This document shows positions 1 through 7,628 of a stretch of 40,457 nt of DNA, one piece after another (position 1 is the first letter of the stretch; each line of letters opens with the position of its first letter). The stretch covers positions 1 through 40,457 of the IMG/VR virus record IMGVR_UViG_3300044626_000868; one strand, given 5' to 3'. The DNA is from a virus. The notes beneath the pieces were generated by a model. That model was not told where the DNA came from and made no database searches. It saw only the letters and a list, made by a program, of their open reading frames with translations. A program made the position numbers and the translations under genes.

Positions 1-61
1 GGTTACTATACTCATACGAAAGCGGTCGGAAGCCGTTGTTCAGTTGCAGTAATACAAGATT

Positions 62-110
62 GAGGGTTATCCCTCCCCTTCATTAAAACTTTTGTGAGGG
101 TTCACTCCCT
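62..110. repeat. Two operator-like GAGGG/CCCTC elements
   Basis: A perfect palindrome, GAGGGTTATCCCTC, lies at 62-75. A related but imperfect copy, AGGGTTCACTCCCT, lies at 97-110 and overlaps the candidate promoter at 92-120. A repressor-operator role is inference. The second copy read in reverse (AGGGAGTGAA) also resembles the AGGGAGTTAA iterons at the far right end of the window. Confidence 0.35.
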
Positions 111-120
111 AGCCTATAAC
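92..120 (+). promoter_or_regulatory. Candidate sigma70 promoter of the left early operon
   Basis: TTGTGA at 92-97 and TATAAC at 115-120 are separated by 17 bp, matching 4/6 and 5/6 of the sigma70 consensus. The site lies about 70 bp upstream of the first gene. No better candidate was seen in 1-190. Confidence 0.4.
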
Positions 121-144
121 TGAACGGCTCTTCCACACAAAAGA

Positions 145-162
145 GCCTCCCTTCGGGGAGGC
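145..162 (+). other. UUCG-tetraloop hairpin in the leader of the first gene
   Basis: A perfect 7-bp stem GCCTCCC/GGGAGGC closes a TTCG tetraloop, an exceptionally stable RNA hairpin. No T-run follows, so this is more likely a 5' mRNA-stabilising or processing element than a terminator. It sits 30 bp before the first start codon. Confidence 0.55.
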
Positions 163-192
163 GGTGAAGGGCTATTGTTTTGGAGAATGATT

Positions 193-447
193 ATGTTTAT
201 TGAAGCGCATCGTGTGCAAAGAGAGATTAGCCCAGTATGGGCAATGTATTATTTTACAGAGGATTCCACCCAGACCCACAGCCCAGAGGATGAGCCTGGC
301 AACATAGAAATAAACTTATCACACGTTTTGAGGGTTACTTATTGTGGCAAAACAGTTGTCATTGATTACACCGATGGTTCAAACGACACCGTGGATATTC
401 AAGATGAAACTTTGCCCTTCCCTGATTGCATAAGGGTTAAAAACTAA
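193..447 (+). CDS. Hypothetical early protein (84 aa)
   Basis: First gene of the left early operon. The ATG at 193 is chosen because GGAG at 182-185 sits about 7 nt upstream; an ATG at 187 is too close to that site. The product is acidic in its C-terminal half and rich in beta-branched residues (HVLRVTYCGKTVVIDYTDG), suggesting a small beta-rich domain. No family recognised. It ends 2 bp before the next gene, so the two are probably co-translated. Confidence 0.6.
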   Translation: MFIEAHRVQREISPVWAMYYFTEDSTQTHSPEDEPGNIEINLSHVLRVTYCGKTVVIDYTDGSNDTVDIQDETLPFPDCIRVKN

Positions 448-449
448 CC

Positions 450-698
450 ATGTACCCGATGCGCTACGTAACGTCACAAGCCGATTTAACACCCAATGAG
501 CGGGAAGTCTATGGCTACCTATGCAAACAAGGCTTTGTGACGTTACAGCGCATTGTGGAGGCCACAGGGCTAACAAAACAGGATGCTATGAAAGCCCTTG
601 AGGGGTTGAATGGCCAAAACTTTATCCTTAACGAACAGGGCAAGGTATCACTAAACGTACACGCCAAGCAGGTGTTGGGGTTTTATGCTAACAAGTAA
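450..698 (+). CDS. Small winged-helix-like DNA-binding protein (82 aa)
   Basis: Residues about 13-60 (LTPNEREVYGYLCKQGFVTL, then an IVEATGLTKQDAMKALEGL helix pair) have the spacing of a winged helix-turn-helix, followed by a short beta-wing. It could be a transcription regulator or a replication accessory protein. The gene overlaps the primase-helicase start at 685 by 14 bp, so the two are translationally coupled. An in-frame ATG at 459 is an alternative start. The fold is inferred from pattern only. Confidence 0.55.
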   Translation: MYPMRYVTSQADLTPNEREVYGYLCKQGFVTLQRIVEATGLTKQDAMKALEGLNGQNFILNEQGKVSLNVHAKQVLGFYANK

Positions 699-2955
699 CA
701 AACGGCTTGAATCAATGGTTGATGCTATGGCTAAGCTAATGCCAGCAATAAACCGTGACATACTGTATGTGATGGTGTTACACCAAGTTGGAGGCCAGTT
801 GTGTCGTTGTCACGTTAAGGTTGAAGCCCCTGATGCGGAGACCTTCCCCAACTTTTACTCCTTAGTGTTTAGCCGTATGGGTGGGGGTAAAGATAGGGCT
901 TATGACAAGGTAGAGAGTTATTTCTTTGCTAAGGCGAACAAGTACCTTGATGAGCAGGAAAAGCAGGCTTACTTGACTTTACAGGGCAAGGTAAAGGAAG
1001 AGGCTTTAAAGACATACCCCGATGTTGAGAACGAGACGCAACCAAGAGGGCGTAGTTTAGCAGCCCAGTTTAGGCAAAAGTATATTGAGGAGCGGATGCC
1101 AAGGCAGTTGCATGGGGTGTTGAGCCACGCAACAGCAGAGGGGATAGCAGCGGATAAACAGGCCATAAAAGACCACGGCATAGGGTGTGTTAGGCTAGTG
1201 GATAGTGAGCTAGGGGACACCCTTTGCAACATGAAAGAGCCTGAAAGGTTGTTGTTGAAGTACCTGAAAGAGGCTTGGGACAAGGGAGACAACAAGGGTA
1301 AAAGTATTAAAGCTGATAGGTTTAGCAAGCAGGTTAGTGGCGTGCCTTGCAACTATATGGCCTTTACAACCCTTAGTAATATTATTGATAGCAAAAGGGC
1401 AGTAAGCGAGTTGTTATCCTTGTTAAAGGGCGGATGGGCTAGGCGTAGCATGATTGTTTATGACAAGCGCATTAGCGAGTACATTGCCCCAACAGAGAGA
1501 TGGGCTATAGAATACCATGCCAAAGAAGTAGCAGAGGTTGAGGCTTTAGCAAATGAGGCACAGGTGTTTTTTGAGAGCTTGGCCATACGCTATAACCCTA
1601 GGGGTAAGTCTAGCGGGTGTACTCTTAAGTATGATTACGAGGCTAACATAGCGAGGCTGACGTACTCCAACCAAGTTTACAACGATGCGAGGGCTATTGT
1701 AGAGCGGGTGGGGTTTGATACAAACGAGAGTAGTGCCTTGGCCTCCCTTGGTTGGCAGGCGTTTAGGGTTGCAGGCATCATGGCAGCATTGGATGAGTCG
1801 GATGTTGTAACTACTGCCCACTACAACGATGCAAGGTTGGTTTGTGAGCGTTACTTTAGGCAGGGGGTTGAGCTTGAGCGGGTGCTAAGGAATGAAAAGC
1901 ATGTGGCTGATAACCCCTTGAACAGTGTGTTTACCCAGTTATTAGAGGGAGTTGTTTACAAAAAAACAGAGCTACGCCACGCTTTAGGCGGAAGCAAAAA
2001 CACCAGCGACAAGTTTAATGAGCAGGTTAAGATGCTTGAGGTTATGGCAGATGAAGCCAACTTAATCTTTGTGCAGGAGCCATCAAAGGGCAACGGCGCA
2101 TACAATTACAGCATCATGCCAAAAGTACACAGCGAGACTGTACCAGTCGCTATAAGCATATCAGACGACATGACCAAGGATTACCTTTGGTGGCCATTAG
2201 AGGAGGAGGTTTCTCTACAGTACACGGTAGAGACGGCTACCAAACACAACTACTCCCCCAGTCAGTTCAAAGACGGTTACAGAAAGGCCGACAACTGGCT
2301 AGGTGGTAACACGATGCTGGTGTTTGACGTAGACGACGGCACAACATTAGAGCAGGCACAGAGCATGTTCATTGACACCTGTTGCGCTCTGTTGCCCACT
2401 AAAAACCACCAAGTGGCTAAGGATGGGCAACCACCAAGGGATAGATTTAGGGTGTTCTTGCCTATGGTTGAGCCGATTAACTTTACCGATGCAGAGCGTT
2501 TTAAGCGGGTAATGCGTAACGTGGCAGGGGCGTTTAAGCTGACCTTTGACAAAGCCACGGTAGACCCTAGCAGGTTCTACTTCCCCAGCCCCCCTGAGGC
2601 GTTAGAAAAGGTATGGTATAGCCTCCACAATGGCAACTATGTAGACTGGCGAGACTTTGACCATGAGGAGATGAGCAAAGAGCAGACGGCTATCGTGGTT
2701 AGGAAGCACAACAGCACCAAGACCTTTAGGCTAGGCGATGATAAGGACTTTGTGGCCAAGTGTGCCAACAAGTTTATGGCTAACCATTATAGGCAGGGCA
2801 ACCGCAACAACGCCTTGTTTAGGGCATTAAGTTGGCTAAGGGATGTAGGCTTTAGTGAGCATGAGGCTAGCCAAGTGTTAAGTGAAAGTGTAAGTAGTGA
2901 CCCTTTGCCGAGGGATGAAGAAAGGAAGGTATATCGGCAGGTTTATAAAAAGTAG
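685..2955 (+). CDS. Primase-helicase: DUF3987-like domain fused to AEP primase and PriCT (756 aa)
   Basis: Replication initiator/primase candidate. Residues about 1-450 resemble the DUF3987 helicase-like family: a degenerate Walker A (SRMGGGKD, 63-70, lacking the usual Ser/Thr), a Walker B-like VRLVDSELG (169-177) and an arginine-finger-like GGWARR (249-254). Residues about 520-690 look like an archaeo-eukaryotic primase, with a metal-binding D548-x-D550 in VFDVDDG, then RDRFRVFLP and DPSRFYFPSP. The end (about 695-756, RNNALFRALSWL...DEERKVYRQVY) fits the helical PriCT domain. The usual order in phage and plasmid proteins is AEP, PriCT, then helicase; here it is reversed. No polymerase gene is visible, so the host polymerase or primer-extension activity of this protein must copy the genome. 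Family assignments are from motif recall, not a search. Confidence 0.75.
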   Translation: MLTSNKRLESMVDAMAKLMPAINRDILYVMVLHQVGGQLCRCHVKVEAPDAETFPNFYSLVFSRMGGGKDRAYDKVESYFFAKANKYLDEQEKQAYLTLQGKVKEEALKTYPDVENETQPRGRSLAAQFRQKYIEERMPRQLHGVLSHATAEGIAADKQAIKDHGIGCVRLVDSELGDTLCNMKEPERLLLKYLKEAWDKGDNKGKSIKADRFSKQVSGVPCNYMAFTTLSNIIDSKRAVSELLSLLKGGWARRSMIVYDKRISEYIAPTERWAIEYHAKEVAEVEALANEAQVFFESLAIRYNPRGKSSGCTLKYDYEANIARLTYSNQVYNDARAIVERVGFDTNESSALASLGWQAFRVAGIMAALDESDVVTTAHYNDARLVCERYFRQGVELERVLRNEKHVADNPLNSVFTQLLEGVVYKKTELRHALGGSKNTSDKFNEQVKMLEVMADEANLIFVQEPSKGNGAYNYSIMPKVHSETVPVAISISDDMTKDYLWWPLEEEVSLQYTVETATKHNYSPSQFKDGYRKADNWLGGNTMLVFDVDDGTTLEQAQSMFIDTCCALLPTKNHQVAKDGQPPRDRFRVFLPMVEPINFTDAERFKRVMRNVAGAFKLTFDKATVDPSRFYFPSPPEALEKVWYSLHNGNYVDWRDFDHEEMSKEQTAIVVRKHNSTKTFRLGDDKDFVAKCANKFMANHYRQGNRNNALFRALSWLRDVGFSEHEASQVLSESVSSDPLPRDEERKVYRQVYKK

Positions 2956-2981
2956 TACAGTTGAAACAAAGGTTAAACAAA

Positions 2982-3644
2982 ATGGCACTTTTAAGTTATG
3001 ACGAGTCTAAAACATTTGCTATCCCTGACCCAAACACCTATAAAGCAAGATGTGTAAGGGTTGTTGAGATTGGAAAGCAAAAGACAACTTATGCAGGTGT
3101 TGAGAAAGAGAAGCCTCAAGTTATTATTCAGTGGGAGTTATTCGGAGCGAAAGGGGCAGAAGAAAACCCTTTCTTAATATCAAAATGGTATGGCTTTAAC
3201 CTTGCACCTAAGTCAACCCTTAGGATTCATTTAAAGTCATGGAGAGGCAGAGACTTTACAGACGAGGAGCTTGCTGGCTTTTCTTTGGGAAAGATACTAG
3301 GCGCAAACTGTACCCTTACCCTTGTGCATGAGCAAAAAGGTGAGTACACCAACGCCGTTATCGCTGCTATTACCCCAGTTGACCAAGAGCTACTACCAAG
3401 GGTAAAGGCGTTTAAGCAGACCACCGAGTTACTTCATTTTGAGCTTGACAAGGCTGGTGAGATTGGCTTTGAGACCAATTACAACCTATTGCCTGAATGG
3501 ATGAAAAAGCAGGTACACAAAAGCAAAGAATGGCCTGACGTAATGCGTAAGATGCACGGCAATGGCCAACAGGCTCCACAAGCTCAACAATGGCCAGCTC
3601 CCACAGAGTTGGACGAGGATGAGCTAGCGGTAATGCCCTTCTAG
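2982..3644 (+). CDS. Putative single-stranded DNA-binding protein (220 aa)
   Basis: The N-terminal 130 residues are beta-rich with the pattern of a phage OB-fold replication protein (YKARCVRVVEIG, VIIQWELF, LGANCTLTLVHE, YTNAVIAAITPV). The C-terminus is low-complexity, Gln/Pro-rich and ends in an acidic tail (ELDEDELAVMPF), as in many SSBs, where such a tail recruits partners. It lies between the primase-helicase and the YqaJ nuclease, the expected place for an SSB. The ATG at 2982 with AAAGG upstream is preferred over a TTG at 2961. The assignment rests on context and composition. Confidence 0.6.
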   Translation: MALLSYDESKTFAIPDPNTYKARCVRVVEIGKQKTTYAGVEKEKPQVIIQWELFGAKGAEENPFLISKWYGFNLAPKSTLRIHLKSWRGRDFTDEELAGFSLGKILGANCTLTLVHEQKGEYTNAVIAAITPVDQELLPRVKAFKQTTELLHFELDKAGEIGFETNYNLLPEWMKKQVHKSKEWPDVMRKMHGNGQQAPQAQQWPAPTELDEDELAVMPF

Positions 3645-3662
3645 GGGTTAGTAGGTAATAAC

Positions 3663-3686
3663 AGGGGTACAACTTGTACCCCTTTA
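3663..3686 (+). terminator. Strong hairpin between SSB-like and YqaJ genes
   Basis: AGGGGTACA (3663-3671) and TGTACCCCT (3675-3683) form a perfect 9-bp stem with a 3-nt loop, followed by TTTA. The short T-run suggests partial termination or 3' mRNA protection. Expression of downstream genes may be lower than that of the SSB-like gene. Confidence 0.5.
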
Positions 3687-3705
3687 CCCCTAAGGGAGAT
3701 GAGCC

Positions 3706-4356
3706 ATGTTTGAAGTAAAGATAAGTGCCAGCCAAGTAGGCGCAATACTTGGGTATAACAGCTTTAAAAGCCGTGACGATGTTATGAGCGACATGGTGTT
3801 TAGGGCGCATGGGTATAACCGTGGTTTTGTTCACAACGAGGCCACGTTACACGGTGCGAACTATGAGAGATGGGCTAAGTTATGGGCGCAGATAAGGCTA
3901 GGCCAGTTGATTAACGACACCGAGACTAAGACCCACCCCTTAGCCCCTTGGCTAGTGGCTAGATTTGACGGCGTTGTGGATATTGAGGGCTTGCCCATTG
4001 AGATTAAATGCCCTCATGGTTTGTTCCACAAGTACGCAGTGACAGGGGTTGCAGACTTCAAGCCCTTGATTGAGCAACCTAACTACTACGCACAGGTACA
4101 GGTAGCCATGATGTGCTACGGCGTTAATAGTTGCTACTTTTACCAGTACGTCAAGCCCGATGTTGACCACCTTGAGAAAGTGGAGCTATGCGAGGAGTGG
4201 GCTACTGGTGTAGAGGCTCACCTTAAGGCGTTTTACGATGAGTTTCAAGTAGAGTCACGCAACCCTGCCAAGTGGCTAGAGGCAGTGGTAAAGCAACAAA
4301 CAGAGGATGAGCCACGTAACCCTTATACCTTAACCAGTTTAGGAGACCCACAATGA
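3706..4356 (+). CDS. YqaJ-like viral recombinase/exonuclease (216 aa)
   Basis: Lambda-exonuclease-like PD-(D/E)XK nuclease of the YqaJ family, expected to resect double-stranded DNA for recombination or replication repair. Visible motifs are the N-terminal ISASQVGAILG, E54 in YERWAK, the active-site pair D88 (ARFDGVVD) and E99-x-K101 (IEIKCP), and a downstream YYAQVQVAM helix typical of the family. Length is normal. The start has AAGGGAG 9 nt upstream. No separate RecT/Erf annealase was recognised, so the SSB-like neighbour may be its partner. The end overlaps the next gene by ATGA. Confidence 0.85.
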   Translation: MFEVKISASQVGAILGYNSFKSRDDVMSDMVFRAHGYNRGFVHNEATLHGANYERWAKLWAQIRLGQLINDTETKTHPLAPWLVARFDGVVDIEGLPIEIKCPHGLFHKYAVTGVADFKPLIEQPNYYAQVQVAMMCYGVNSCYFYQYVKPDVDHLEKVELCEEWATGVEAHLKAFYDEFQVESRNPAKWLEAVVKQQTEDEPRNPYTLTSLGDPQ

Positions 4357-4547
4357 CGCATAGTGTCGTAGTAACCGAAGATTACAGAGTAGCAGGCAAG
4401 CCCCGCTTTGGCGTTGAGCTTAATGGAGTGGAGGTGTTTCATAATTGGAGAAACTACATGGAGTCGGTTACAGAAGCTAAAGAAGAAGCTGAACAAAAAG
4501 CAACTTTATTACGTGTTGCCCTTGGCCTAAAGGAACTTAACCAATGA
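4353..4547 (+). CDS. Hypothetical protein (64 aa)
   Basis: Overlaps both neighbours by ATGA-type junctions, so it is translated as part of the nuclease operon. The first half is beta-like (KPRFGVELNGVEVFHNW) and the second a charged helix (EAKEEAEQKATLLRVALGL). No family recognised. Confidence 0.6.
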   Translation: MTHSVVVTEDYRVAGKPRFGVELNGVEVFHNWRNYMESVTEAKEEAEQKATLLRVALGLKELNQ

Positions 4548-4756
4548 ACACCGACATTGAAGCCTGTGTTGACCGTGATTGCACACTGAACACCCTCTGC
4601 CACCGCTACCAAGTGGGGCTAAGGCAGACGATATTCCACGTTGGCCAGTGGCGCATGAAAGAGGGCGGGTGTGATGGCTTTAAGGAGCTACCCCCTGCCA
4701 CCGATTACAGCAATGCGCCTGTTACCCGTAGTTTTATGAACAAAGGAAAGGTTTAG
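4544..4756 (+). CDS. Hypothetical Cys/His-containing protein (70 aa)
   Basis: Starts in an ATGA overlap with the previous gene. The N-terminus carries C8, C13 and C19 plus nearby histidines (DRDCTLNTLCHRYQ), and C44 follows in EGGCDGF, so metal binding is possible but unproven. No family recognised. Confidence 0.5.
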   Translation: MNTDIEACVDRDCTLNTLCHRYQVGLRQTIFHVGQWRMKEGGCDGFKELPPATDYSNAPVTRSFMNKGKV

Positions 4757-4758
4757 CG

Positions 4759-5013
4759 ATGGAGCAGATTTTACTCGTCTTAAAGCAAATTGAAACAGTG
4801 CCGAAAGGGAAGCCTATTATCTTGTTTTACCAAGATTCAGTTTCAAATGTTGCTTGCGGACTTGCTACCCTTACAGAACAAGGCTTTTGCCTTAAAGCAT
4901 TACCACAAGATGTTAGTTTTGTTGAAACAGTTCACCTTAACCCTGATTGGTTTGATTTTTTGGGATACATAGACTGTCCTGTTATAAAAACAAGCAAACC
5001 CCTATTGCATTAA
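4759..5013 (+). CDS. Hypothetical protein (84 aa)
   Basis: Follows the previous gene by 2 bp with AAAGG upstream. Alternating hydrophobic strands (KPIILFYQDS, VACGLATL, VHLNPDWFDFLGYI) suggest a small alpha/beta fold. No family recognised. Its last codons (TTG CAT TAA) overlap the -35 of the promoter at 5005-5038, so the operon boundary is built into the stop codon. Confidence 0.55.
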   Translation: MEQILLVLKQIETVPKGKPIILFYQDSVSNVACGLATLTEQGFCLKALPQDVSFVETVHLNPDWFDFLGYIDCPVIKTSKPLLH

Positions 5014-5038
5014 ACTACTTTTAGTGTATACTTATACT
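5005..5038 (+). promoter_or_regulatory. Promoter P1 with tandem -10 boxes (copy 1 of a duplicated element)
   Basis: TTGCAT at 5005-5010, a 16-bp spacer, then two abutting TATACT boxes at 5027-5032 and 5033-5038. GTATACTTATAC makes a palindrome across the boxes. Almost the same sequence and the same spacing recur at 8169-8202 ahead of the XRE gene, so both probably answer to the same regulator. Confidence 0.7.
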
Positions 5039-5059
5039 GTCTGTTAGGAGGACAACGAA

Positions 5060-5551
5060 ATGACGATTAGCAACATCCCCAAGCCCGACGGTGGGTTTTA
5101 CCAAGTAGGCGACGTGCTGGCCACAAAGGAGCAGGCTGTCGCTTTTGCTGAAGCGGTTGGGTGGCGGTTTTTTATGTACTGCACTAATTGTGATTTATTA
5201 TGTGATTGTCATAAATATGAGGTTCTCAGTCGAGAAATAGAAATAGCTCAGGGATTACCCTACACCATTATAGGCTTCCTGCCCGAACACACAGCCACGG
5301 CCACCCCGCCTAACCCGCCGTTGACGTTTGAGGAGGTTATTGCCTTAGAGCAGACTCATAAATTAAACGAAGTTTACCTTCAATGGAATGACAAGTTAAA
5401 CATAACACTGCCTTTTCAGATATTGCCAAGCCAGTGTGGCGGGTTTTATTTAGACGACTTAAAGTCTATTGATTGTTGCTTACGCTGGGGTGGCAAGGTC
5501 TACGCCCATGACCCCGACGTTTACCCGCCAACGCCAAAGGAGGAGGGCTAG
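5060..5551 (+). CDS. Hypothetical protein (163 aa)
   Basis: First gene after promoter P1, with a strong AGGAGG site 8 nt before the ATG. The N-terminus (FYQVGDVLATKEQAVAFAEA) is followed by a Cys-rich patch, C44-x2-C47 and C51-x-C53 (CTNCDLLCDC), that may bind metal. A proline-rich linker (TATPPNPPL) leads to a beta-rich C-terminal half. No family recognised. Confidence 0.65.
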   Translation: MTISNIPKPDGGFYQVGDVLATKEQAVAFAEAVGWRFFMYCTNCDLLCDCHKYEVLSREIEIAQGLPYTIIGFLPEHTATATPPNPPLTFEEVIALEQTHKLNEVYLQWNDKLNITLPFQILPSQCGGFYLDDLKSIDCCLRWGGKVYAHDPDVYPPTPKEEG

Positions 5552-5552
5552 C

Positions 5553-5993
5553 ATGAGCTACGATACCCATATCGCCTTACAGGGCGAGGCTGTTTATGGT
5601 GAGCCTGATTACACCGCTATTGAGTGGGAGGAAGCCAGCTTTGGCCTATCCACCACCGAGGCGTGGGAGCAGGTAGTGCAGAATGGCTTAGTTGCTAACA
5701 AGGTTTACAATAAGGCCATTGACGACTTAGCCGACGGCACAACCCTTGGGGAACCAACAGAGGCGCAGGCTAAAAACCTGTTGATGGAGCTTGATTGGCT
5801 AGTGAGGGAGTTTATTGCCATAGCCCCCACTGCTACGTTGGTTGAGTTTACAGCTACCGATGTTGAGGTAATGGCCAACCAGTACAAACGTGGTGGTATA
5901 GCCAAAGTGTTGACCAGTATGCTAAACACCGACGGCGACTGGCCTAGTGCAGATACGCAGTTTGAGAACCTTAGGGGGTGTGGTGGTGAGTAG
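5553..5993 (+). CDS. Hypothetical protein (146 aa)
   Basis: The ATG at 5553 is chosen because AGGAGG at 5541-5546 lies 6 nt upstream; the reading frame is open further upstream but without a ribosome site. Acidic and mostly helical (EEASFGLSTTEAWEQVVQNG, AKNLLMELDWLVREFI). No family recognised. It ends overlapping the GTG of the next gene. Confidence 0.65.
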   Translation: MSYDTHIALQGEAVYGEPDYTAIEWEEASFGLSTTEAWEQVVQNGLVANKVYNKAIDDLADGTTLGEPTEAQAKNLLMELDWLVREFIAIAPTATLVEFTATDVEVMANQYKRGGIAKVLTSMLNTDGDWPSADTQFENLRGCGGE

Positions 5994-6195
5994 GCATGAT
6001 TTTAGACCAAGCTGGTCATCGGCTAAAACAAAATACCGCCAGCTTAAAATGGAGCAACGCTTTGAGTTAATTAAGCTATGGTCATTTATTGCAGGAGCTT
6101 TGATTGTTGTAATTGGTTTGGGTTTTTTGTTGGTTTTAGACAACTACTTTGATGGGTTAAGTGCAACAGCCAAGGTAGAGGGCAACCATGATTAA
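5986..6195 (+). CDS. Small single-pass membrane protein (69 aa)
   Basis: A GTG start at 5986 overlaps the upstream stop and follows AGGGGGTG; the frame stays open upstream but that region lies inside the previous gene. A charged N-terminal cytoplasmic part precedes one clear transmembrane helix (FIAGALIVVIGLGFLLVL). Function unknown; phage proteins of this shape are often host-membrane modulators. Confidence 0.5.
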   Translation: MSRHDFRPSWSSAKTKYRQLKMEQRFELIKLWSFIAGALIVVIGLGFLLVLDNYFDGLSATAKVEGNHD

Positions 6196-6697
6196 AGGCT
6201 TTACCTTCCCCCACAAACCTTTACCCGCCGTGCGGACTACTGGCAAGATGTTATGGACAAAGCCAGCGCAGAACTACGCAGGGTATAAACAAGCTCTAGC
6301 CAAGGCGTTAGCAGAGGCTTACCCTGAACTGGTAATACCCCTTTGCCCCCCCACTACCACTAAGAAGGCTGACCCGACTGGATGGGAGGCGAGAAAAGGG
6401 TGGGATAGCGAGTTCAAGTATCAGGGCTATTACTTGTATGTTGACTTTAGCAACCCTAACCACATTAGCGACATTGACAACCTTGAGAAGGCGGTCATGG
6501 ATGCTTTACAGTTAGCCCGTATTGTCCCAAACGATTGCCAAATACTAACAGGCTGGCCAGCTAAGTTTAAGCTGGGTAAGCCTGAAACCGTTATAACCTT
6601 TACCGACCTGCCTGCTGACGAGATGCTTTGGAGGAGAGCAAGGGAGCAGGCTAACCAGTTGTTTTTAAACCTAATTGGAGGAGGCCACGATGCCTAA
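6188..6697 (+). CDS. RusA-like Holliday junction resolvase (169 aa)
   Basis: Expected to cut four-way junctions or branched DNA before packaging. The RusA signature is clear: D95-x-D97-N98 with K101 and D105 (SDIDNLEKAVMDAL), then N115-D116 (VPNDCQI). The acidic residues would bind Mg2+. Somewhat longer than classic RusA (about 120 aa) because of an insertion around residues 45-80. It overlaps the upstream membrane gene by 8 bp and fits functionally with the YqaJ nuclease. Confidence 0.85.
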   Translation: MIKGFTFPHKPLPAVRTTGKMLWTKPAQNYAGYKQALAKALAEAYPELVIPLCPPTTTKKADPTGWEARKGWDSEFKYQGYYLYVDFSNPNHISDIDNLEKAVMDALQLARIVPNDCQILTGWPAKFKLGKPETVITFTDLPADEMLWRRAREQANQLFLNLIGGGHDA

Positions 6698-6965
6698 CGA
6701 TACCCGCCCCTTTTGGTTAGTGTGGGGGGCTAACAAGAACCGATGCCACGAGGCTAATCAAGCCACCTTTGCGATAGCCCCGCATGGCCTAGTCCCTGCT
6801 AAACGGCACTACACCTACGCCAGCGCATGGGAAGAGTGCCAGCGTTTGTGCAACCTTACAGGCGCAAGGTTTTACCCACTTGAGGCTAAAGGCTACTGTG
6901 AGCCGTTACCCCCTGACCCAAGGCCGATGAACAAGGTTGTTTTTGGAGGCACGATTGATGATTGA
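6690..6965 (+). CDS. Hypothetical protein (91 aa)
   Basis: The ATG at 6690 follows a strong GGAGGAGG at 6677-6684 inside the end of the RusA gene. The first 60 residues (FWLVWGANKNRCHEANQATF, then ASAWEECQRLCNLTGARFYPLEA) look like a small phage domain with Trp and Cys at conserved-looking positions, ending in a proline-rich tail. No family recognised. Confidence 0.6.
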   Translation: MPNDTRPFWLVWGANKNRCHEANQATFAIAPHGLVPAKRHYTYASAWEECQRLCNLTGARFYPLEAKGYCEPLPPDPRPMNKVVFGGTIDD

Positions 6966-7122
6966 GGTAGTAAGCGTTACGCCTTGGGTATGGCGAGAGG
7001 TTAAAACCTACTACGAAGTCCATGTAGACGGCCAGTCGGTTGCCCGCTTCCCTAGCCGTGACGAGGCCGAGGCATACGCTGAACGGTTGAGGGAGGAGGC
7101 AGGCGATGCTAATGGCGGCTAG
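6958..7122 (+). CDS. Hypothetical protein (54 aa)
   Basis: Overlaps the previous gene by 8 bp; GGAGG lies about 8 nt before the ATG at 6958. A beta-hairpin-like segment (TYYEVHVDGQSVARFPS) followed by a charged helix (RDEAEAYAERLREEA) resembles the single-repeat small beta-alpha proteins common in phage early regions. Function unknown. Confidence 0.55.
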   Translation: MIEVVSVTPWVWREVKTYYEVHVDGQSVARFPSRDEAEAYAERLREEAGDANGG

Positions 7123-7453
7123 GCAAGGCAGTATCTTAACTGAACACGGCTTTTTTACAGATGATATTTTCAATGGCGACCTTGGGGAGTTTGCAAAGGT
7201 TAGCGACATTCTTGCCTTTAAACAGGTAACAAGCTCAACTAACGACACGATGATTGTTGTGTGTGGATTAAGGGAGTTTCACACAGGCGGGTGTAAGATG
7301 TCCGACAAGCCAGCCATTGCCCTTGTAAATAAAGACGGTTTTACTGCCACGGCATTAGGGCTGATTCGCTACCAATGCCCACCATACATGCCCATTGACG
7401 AAGCCAAGGCGTTCTTTAACAACGAGGAGCAAGCCAATGATACCCCCAATTAA
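7106..7453 (+). CDS. Hypothetical protein (115 aa)
   Basis: GGAGGAGGC lies 7 nt before the ATG at 7106, with an in-frame ATG at 7112 as alternative. Mixed alpha/beta composition (FAKVSDILAFKQVTS, TMIVVCGLREF, KPAIALVNKDGFTATALGLI) with a helical C-terminus. No family recognised. Both ends overlap neighbours. Confidence 0.6.
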   Translation: MLMAARQGSILTEHGFFTDDIFNGDLGEFAKVSDILAFKQVTSSTNDTMIVVCGLREFHTGGCKMSDKPAIALVNKDGFTATALGLIRYQCPPYMPIDEAKAFFNNEEQANDTPN

Positions 7454-7628
7454 CCCATACCCGCCCACAACGCCCCACAGCAGGCCGTTAGTGCAAAGGG
7501 CTAGGCAGATAGGCGACACGGCTTTAAACGCCTTTACGCTTGTCTACGGCACGGCATTTGGGGCGTTTATAACCCACTGTTTTGTGGAAGATGCCAAGAT
7601 GGTGAAGCCTAGGAGGTGGTTGGCGTGA
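7437..7628 (+). CDS. Hypothetical protein with hydrophobic segment (63 aa)
   Basis: The ATG at 7437 overlaps the end of the previous gene, with GAGGAG upstream. The N-terminus is proline-rich (MIPPINPYPPTTPHSRPLVQ) and the middle is hydrophobic (TALNAFTLVYGTAFGAFITH), possibly membrane associated. It ends in an overlap with the GTG start of the next gene. Confidence 0.5.
   Translation: MIPPINPYPPTTPHSRPLVQRARQIGDTALNAFTLVYGTAFGAFITHCFVEDAKMVKPRRWLA

Noticed and set aside
969-1352. Antisense open frame of 127 codons inside the primase gene
   Set aside because: Shadow of a well-supported gene, Ser/Leu-rich with no start signals.
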